Shown in pieces: positions 14,751-17,881 of a stretch of DNA of 17,881 bases. The position numbers and the translations under genes were made by a program. Under the pieces are notes generated by a model that ran no database searches, was not told the DNA's origin, and saw only the letters and a list, made by a program, of their open reading frames with translations. Origin of the DNA: Xanthobacteraceae bacterium (GTDB lineage Bacteria > Pseudomonadota > Alphaproteobacteria > Rhizobiales > Xanthobacteraceae); the NCBI GenBank assembly GCA_030044035.1, contig JASHWN010000529.1, forward strand, positions 1 through 17,881, in the 5' to 3' direction. How positions within the stretch are numbered: position 1 is the first letter of the stretch; each line of letters opens with the position of its first letter.

Positions 14751-15614
14751 TCACTCGACGCAGCCGCCGATCGGCTCCTTGCAGGTGAAACCGTTGCCCC
14801 GGCATCGTCGCAATGCTGCATCGACGCTGTCGCCCGACGCCCAGCCGGCCCGGTTCGTGGTGTGGCCGGTGGTGATGTAGACGCAGCCGTAATTCCAAGC
14901 GCCGGTCGATTTGCAGGTGGTGCCGCCGGCGTCGCGGCACGCCTGGACGGCGCTGCTGCGGGCGTCGTCTTCAGTCGACCTGGTGCCCGAATAACCGATG
15001 GCGACGTGGACGCGGCCATGCACGCGCCAGACCGAAGAGGCAATCGCGTTCCATGACTTCTCGGCTGGCGGCGGCGGCGCAGGCGGAGGTGGCGGCGGCG
15101 GCGGAGCCGCGGCTTGGCGCTCGGCCTCGGCCACTGCGCCCGCCGATGGCGGTGAAGCGCTCGCTTCATCGGCGATCTGCTTGACGTCGGGATTGTCGGA
15201 GGCGATGCGCGCCACGGCGGCGGCGTCGAGCTTGTTGGCAATGCTGTAATCGATGACCGCGGAGTTCTTATCGCCGTTGTGGAACTCGGCGAGCGCGCGG
15301 CTCACGTAAGCCACAATATTATGCGGCGTCAGCTTAAGCGCCTCGGTGTAGTCGGCGATAGCGCGCCCGCTGTTGTTTTGTTTCAAATAGGCGGCGGCGC
15401 GGTAGACGTAAGCGTCGGCGCGGTTCTGTGGCGACTCGCTTTGGTCCGGGATGATGTTGCTGCAGGCCGGAATGGCGACGGCAGGATCCTTCGACTGGCA
15501 GCGGTCCCAGTCCTGCTGGCTTGCCGCCAAAGCCGGCGCCGCCAGCAGCAAACCGAAGCCCAATGCGACTACGGCTTTGCAACGCCCCGCACCCATCGTC
15601 CATGCCCCATTCAT
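14751..15614 (-). CDS. Exported TPR protein with C-terminal DUF4189 domain
   Basis: A 287-residue protein in three parts. A signal peptide covers about 1-31 (GFGLLLAAPALAAS). TPR-like helices cover about 35-130 (ADAYVYRAAAYLKQNNSGRA, then DYTEALKLTPHN). A proline hinge with an eight-proline run lies at 171-184. The last hundred residues are a DUF4189 domain (WNAIASS, AIGYSGTRSTEDDARSSAVQAC, C-terminal Gly-Gly-Cys). Cysteines at 226, 234, 244, 271, 278 and 285 probably form disulfides in the periplasm. DUF4189 has no assigned function. ATG 15614 has a weak GGGTGA upstream; ATG 15596 is possible. The TPR part suggests protein-protein contact. Confidence 0.88.
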   Translation of the reverse strand: MNGAWTMGAGRCKAVVALGFGLLLAAPALAASQQDWDRCQSKDPAVAIPACSNIIPDQSESPQNRADAYVYRAAAYLKQNNSGRAIADYTEALKLTPHNIVAYVSRALAEFHNGDKNSAVIDYSIANKLDAAAVARIASDNPDVKQIADEASASPPSAGAVAEAERQAAAPPPPPPPPAPPPPAEKSWNAIASSVWRVHGRVHVAIGYSGTRSTEDDARSSAVQACRDAGGTTCKSTGAWNYGCVYITTGHTTNRAGWASGDSVDAALRRCRGNGFTCKEPIGGCVE

Positions 15615-15664
15615 TCACCCACGCCCGCCAACACTATCACCAAGGCCGCGGCCAGTGAAGGCGC

Positions 15665-15683
15665 GCGCTAAGCCTGCAGCTTA
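15665..15683. promoter_or_regulatory. Perfect inverted repeat upstream of the DUF4189 gene
   Basis: GCTAAGC-CTGCA-GCTTAGC is a 7-bp perfect dyad with a 5-base centre, 51 bases before the DUF4189 start codon and 77 bases before the small frame at 15760. It could be a repressor operator; the regulator is unknown. No T-tract follows, which argues against an intrinsic terminator. Confidence 0.3.
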
Positions 15684-15759
15684 GCCGCGGCCGTTTCGGT
15701 GCATGAGCGGAGGCCATCGCGCTTGAAAGGCCTTTGCCGATAATCGTCCAGGAGCGTCA

Positions 15760-15945
15760 ATGTCCACCGAATACGAGCGCCCTGAAGGAAAGCACCAGCG
15801 CGTCAATTCGCAACAACATGGCATGCACGAGCGCAAGCCGGTCGACGGCGGAAAGCGCCAAGCCACTCAAGCTGCTCGCAACTCCTTGGGAGGCACTCCG
15901 GTCCATCGCCTGAACGAATGCGTGAAGGCACTGGGATCGGCGTAA
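15760..15945 (+). CDS. Possible 61-residue basic hydrophilic protein
   Basis: AGGAG lies five bases before the ATG, a better site than many genes here have. The product (MSTEYERPEGKHQRV...) is rich in Lys, Arg, Gln and His, with no helix or domain I recognise. Its last 26 codons overlap the 3' end of the AraC-family gene on the other strand, where the coding pattern belongs to AraC. Either a real small gene or a chance frame. Confidence 0.28.
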   Translation: MSTEYERPEGKHQRVNSQQHGMHERKPVDGGKRQATQAARNSLGGTPVHRLNECVKALGSA

Positions 15946-16898
15946 CCGAGCAGCCAGGCTATCTCGCAAATCGGCAAACTCGGCTCTTGCAGATAGCGTT
16001 TGGCAAGCTCGAATCTGAGCTCGTCCAGCACGTCAAGGAACGATACACCTTCCTCGGCAAGGCGACGCTCGAGGGTTCGGACGCTGACTGCGAGCCGTGC
16101 GGCGACCTCCGATAACCGGCCTTGGCCATGCGGCAATAATGGTGCCAGGGTATTTTCAACGGCCAGCCGCCAGGAGCGTGCTTTAAGTCGTCGGCTGGAA
16201 AGCGCCGCCTCGCAATATTTTATCAGAAGCTTGTTCAGATAGCCGTCTGCGCTCGCGACGGGCAATCGACTGCTCGAAGAAGCATACTCGATCTCGTCAA
16301 CGTCGCTGCCGTAGACCAATTCACAACCAAAGAATGCGGCGATGTCGCCGGGCAGCTCCGTTCTTCGGTGGGCTAATTTGATACGAATGGGATTTAATCG
16401 CCACCCTACCAACTGCCGGCACAGCCGGACAATCGTCGTGACGAAGAATTCGATCTGATGGCGATCGCTCGCGCGGCTCACCGCATTGTAATGCAGAGTA
16501 ACGCAAACAGGGTCGCCGTCGCGATACTTCGCCAACACCCCCTCGTTTTGAACAGAACAGTATCTTTGCGCGCGCCGCAATGCATCGCCGAGCGTGTCGG
16601 AAGACGACAGCACGTAGTAAATCAAGCCGAGCTCGCGGAGGTCGATTTCACTTGCAAGATGGAAGCCGAGAAAGTCGTCGGGCAGCCGTTCGGCGACCAA
16701 GTTGAGAAATATGATCTGACGCTCGACTGGTAAGCGGAAACTCGGATCTTCGAGCTGGTTGAGCGTTATCCCCGCCCGTTTCGCCAGTGCAGCGATGTCC
16801 GGCAGCGAGGGGGCGGCACGAGCATAAGCAGCCCTCGCTATGCCGCCAGCCGCCGTCGGTACGGCGCCGATCTTATCCGTATGGTGATTTGCGTGCAT
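15867..16898 (-). CDS. AraC-family transcriptional regulator (Arabinose_bd-type N-terminal domain)
   Basis: A 343-residue DNA-binding regulator. The N-terminal domain resembles the arabinose-binding-like sensor found in OruR/ArgR-type AraC proteins (LPDIAALAKRAGI, LGLIYYVLSSSDTLGDALRRAQRYC). The C-terminal 85 residues hold two helix-turn-helix motifs: SEVAARLAVSVRTLERRLAEE, then ICEIAWLLGYADPSAFTHSF followed by RRWTGVPPKELR. I chose ATG 16898 because the upstream in-frame stretch (to 17018) looks non-coding and overlaps the divergent promoter region; no strong ribosome site marks it. Ligand and targets are unknown; the divergent 167-residue gene is the natural first candidate target. Confidence 0.88.
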   Translation of the reverse strand: MHANHHTDKIGAVPTAAGGIARAAYARAAPSLPDIAALAKRAGITLNQLEDPSFRLPVERQIIFLNLVAERLPDDFLGFHLASEIDLRELGLIYYVLSSSDTLGDALRRAQRYCSVQNEGVLAKYRDGDPVCVTLHYNAVSRASDRHQIEFFVTTIVRLCRQLVGWRLNPIRIKLAHRRTELPGDIAAFFGCELVYGSDVDEIEYASSSSRLPVASADGYLNKLLIKYCEAALSSRRLKARSWRLAVENTLAPLLPHGQGRLSEVAARLAVSVRTLERRLAEEGVSFLDVLDELRFELAKRYLQEPSLPICEIAWLLGYADPSAFTHSFRRWTGVPPKELRAA

Positions 16899-17047
16899 TC
16901 GGTGGTCTCGTCTTTGGCAGGCGGGATCAAACGATTGGCGCCCGCTGTCAGGAAAAGACTCAGCTCCTCGCGCCATATGTTCCCGGCAAGAGAGCGGGCC
17001 ATGTTGGCAAATGTGCATCGCACAGGTCGATATCAGCGCGCCGAAAA

Positions 17048-17551
17048 ATGAGCTTTTTGGATTGCTTCATGCAAAAGTCGCAAAGAAACAAGCACCTCGA
17101 GCTCCTGATCGTGCGGTCCTACGTGTGGGTGCTGCGTGCGCCGAGAACGATCGATGGCCAGAAACTCGTGCCCCTGTCGCGGCACGGGCGCTATGAGGTC
17201 AGATTGCTGGAGCCGTCAGAACTGGCGCAAGACAATGACTTGCCGTTCTGGGTCGAGCTCTTCGATAACCAACGGAATCTTTGCATCGACAACTACGCGG
17301 CAGACGATATCGAGGAAACCGCCGCCGCGGTACAATATCTTCTCAAGCCGAGCGCCTGGACCGGGGCTCCGATATTTGAAGGCGCTGCATTCCGGTTGCT
17401 GTCGCACCAGCTGGAACTTTGCGGCATGAAATTAAAGACCGGCATTAACGCAATTACACTTTCGGGTAATCGGCACAGCGACGGAGCCACTCCGTCCTCG
17501 TCAAGTCAGATTTGTTCGCCCGTCAAAGCGCGCACAGCAGAAATGTTTTAG
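17048..17551 (+). CDS. Hypothetical 167-residue protein divergent from the AraC regulator
   Basis: No recognised family. The start is set at ATG 17048, although the upstream frame is open to 16787; that portion lies opposite the regulator's N-terminus and looks non-coding. ATG 17069 is an alternative. There is no good ribosome site. The product is soluble and acidic in the middle (GRYEVRLLEPSE, DNDLPFWVELFD, ADDIEETAAAVQYLL), with a Ser-rich tail (ATPSSSSQ). There is no signal peptide or membrane helix. It is possibly under control of the divergent AraC-family regulator. Confidence 0.62.
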   Translation: MSFLDCFMQKSQRNKHLELLIVRSYVWVLRAPRTIDGQKLVPLSRHGRYEVRLLEPSELAQDNDLPFWVELFDNQRNLCIDNYAADDIEETAAAVQYLLKPSAWTGAPIFEGAAFRLLSHQLELCGMKLKTGINAITLSGNRHSDGATPSSSSQICSPVKARTAEMF

Positions 17552-17570
17552 AACCCGCACAAGCAACCCA

Positions 17571-17582
17571 TTTGTATACAAA
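17571..17582. promoter_or_regulatory. Perfect 12-bp palindrome, GntR-like operator candidate
   Basis: TTTGTATACAAA is an exact palindrome 19 bases after the stop of the 167-residue gene and about 107 bases before the His-rich gene. Its TTGT-AT-ACAA form resembles operators of GntR-family (FCD subgroup) repressors. No GntR gene is in the window. Confidence 0.35.
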
Positions 17583-17689
17583 AGCAATACTGCAAGATCG
17601 TAGATTTTCTCATGCATCATCATTCAATTCTGTTGTGCGCGATCTCCCTCGAATGCGGGCACGGGGGCCAATCTGAGAGGAAAGCAGCG

Positions 17690-17881
17690 ATGAAATCGTT
17701 CAGCGGAAAATTGGTCTTGGCGATTGCCGCGGCGGCACTGTTCACGACGGCGGCGCACGCGCAGACGCCGGTGCATCACGGAATCCACCACGCTCACTCA
17801 GCCTATGATCGCCACGCCTATCATACGGGCACCGCCCACGCTGCCGCGATCCACAATCAGGCGGCAGCGAACGTTGCATCC
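17690..17881 (+). CDS. Histidine-rich small exported protein, 3' partial
   Basis: An ATG with AGAGGAAA about six bases upstream opens a frame that runs off the window (64 codons seen). A signal peptide is clear: MKSFSGKLVLAIAAAALFTTAAHA, with cleavage probably before Gln25. The mature part carries nine histidines in the 40 residues visible (VHHGIHHAHSAYDRHAYH). Histidine density suggests metal binding or buffering in the periplasm, but no family is recognised and the C-terminus is missing. Confidence 0.7.
   Translation, partial: MKSFSGKLVLAIAAAALFTTAAHAQTPVHHGIHHAHSAYDRHAYHTGTAHAAAIHNQAAANVAS

Noticed and set aside
15061..15120. GGC/GGA-rich tract considered as a microsatellite or regulatory repeat
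   Set aside because: It encodes the proline hinge of the TPR-DUF4189 protein on the other strand, which explains it.
16787..17047. Upstream extension of the 167-residue protein
   Set aside because: It overlaps the N-terminus of the AraC-family gene antisense and its translation is low-complexity Arg/Gly/Cys-rich without conserved features.
17433..17449. TTAA-N9-TTAA considered as a second CtrA box
   Set aside because: The spacing is nine, not seven, and it lies inside a coding region.

Overview
The window is high-GC chromosomal DNA. Several traits point to an alphaproteobacterium, probably of the Hyphomicrobiales (Bradyrhizobium, Rhodopseudomonas or Pseudolabrys-like): codon use with G or C in the third position, a perfect TTAA-N7-TTAA CtrA-type box, GANTC sites beside it, a TPR-DUF4189 secreted protein and an MdtB/C-like RND pump. 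This is inference from style and gene content; there is no rRNA or other marker. I see no tRNA, rRNA, insertion sequence, prophage, integrase or CRISPR array.

Layout. Positions 1-738: the end of a membrane diguanylate cyclase whose N-terminus lies outside the window. 755-1222 (-): an exported cupin. 1401-2570 (+): a MetE C-terminal-type zinc methyltransferase. 2587-5152: a patch where two visibly A/T-richer orphan genes (2587-3192 and 4352-5152, both -) flank a phosphodiester-glycosidase-family gene (3346-4323, +). 5149-9455 (-): a tightly coupled efflux operon, with the membrane-fusion adaptor first and the RND pump second, joined by a GTGA overlap; the second orphan gene can be joined to the pump by an ATGA overlap. 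9726-10907 (+): an M24 (creatinase/prolidase-type) metallopeptidase, divergent from the pump.

11099-13794 (+) is the part I understand least and find most interesting. A near-consensus sigma-70 promoter is followed by an 82-residue protein, a leader able to fold into a three-way junction, a large exported protein with a single haem-c motif near its C-terminus, and a 226-residue orphan that continues in the same reading frame after one TGA. From 13840 to 15614 come a small two-helix membrane protein, a secreted protein with six Ser-His-Ala repeats divergent from it across the CtrA-type box, and the TPR-DUF4189 protein. The right end holds an AraC-family regulator (15867-16898, -), a divergent 167-residue orphan (17048-17551) and the start of a small histidine-rich exported protein (17690 to the edge).

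How they work together: the clear functional unit is the adaptor-pump pair, which should need an outer-membrane channel encoded elsewhere. The 11257-13794 genes look like one transcription unit with an exported redox theme. The remaining genes look like independent units, many encoding exported proteins of unknown role.
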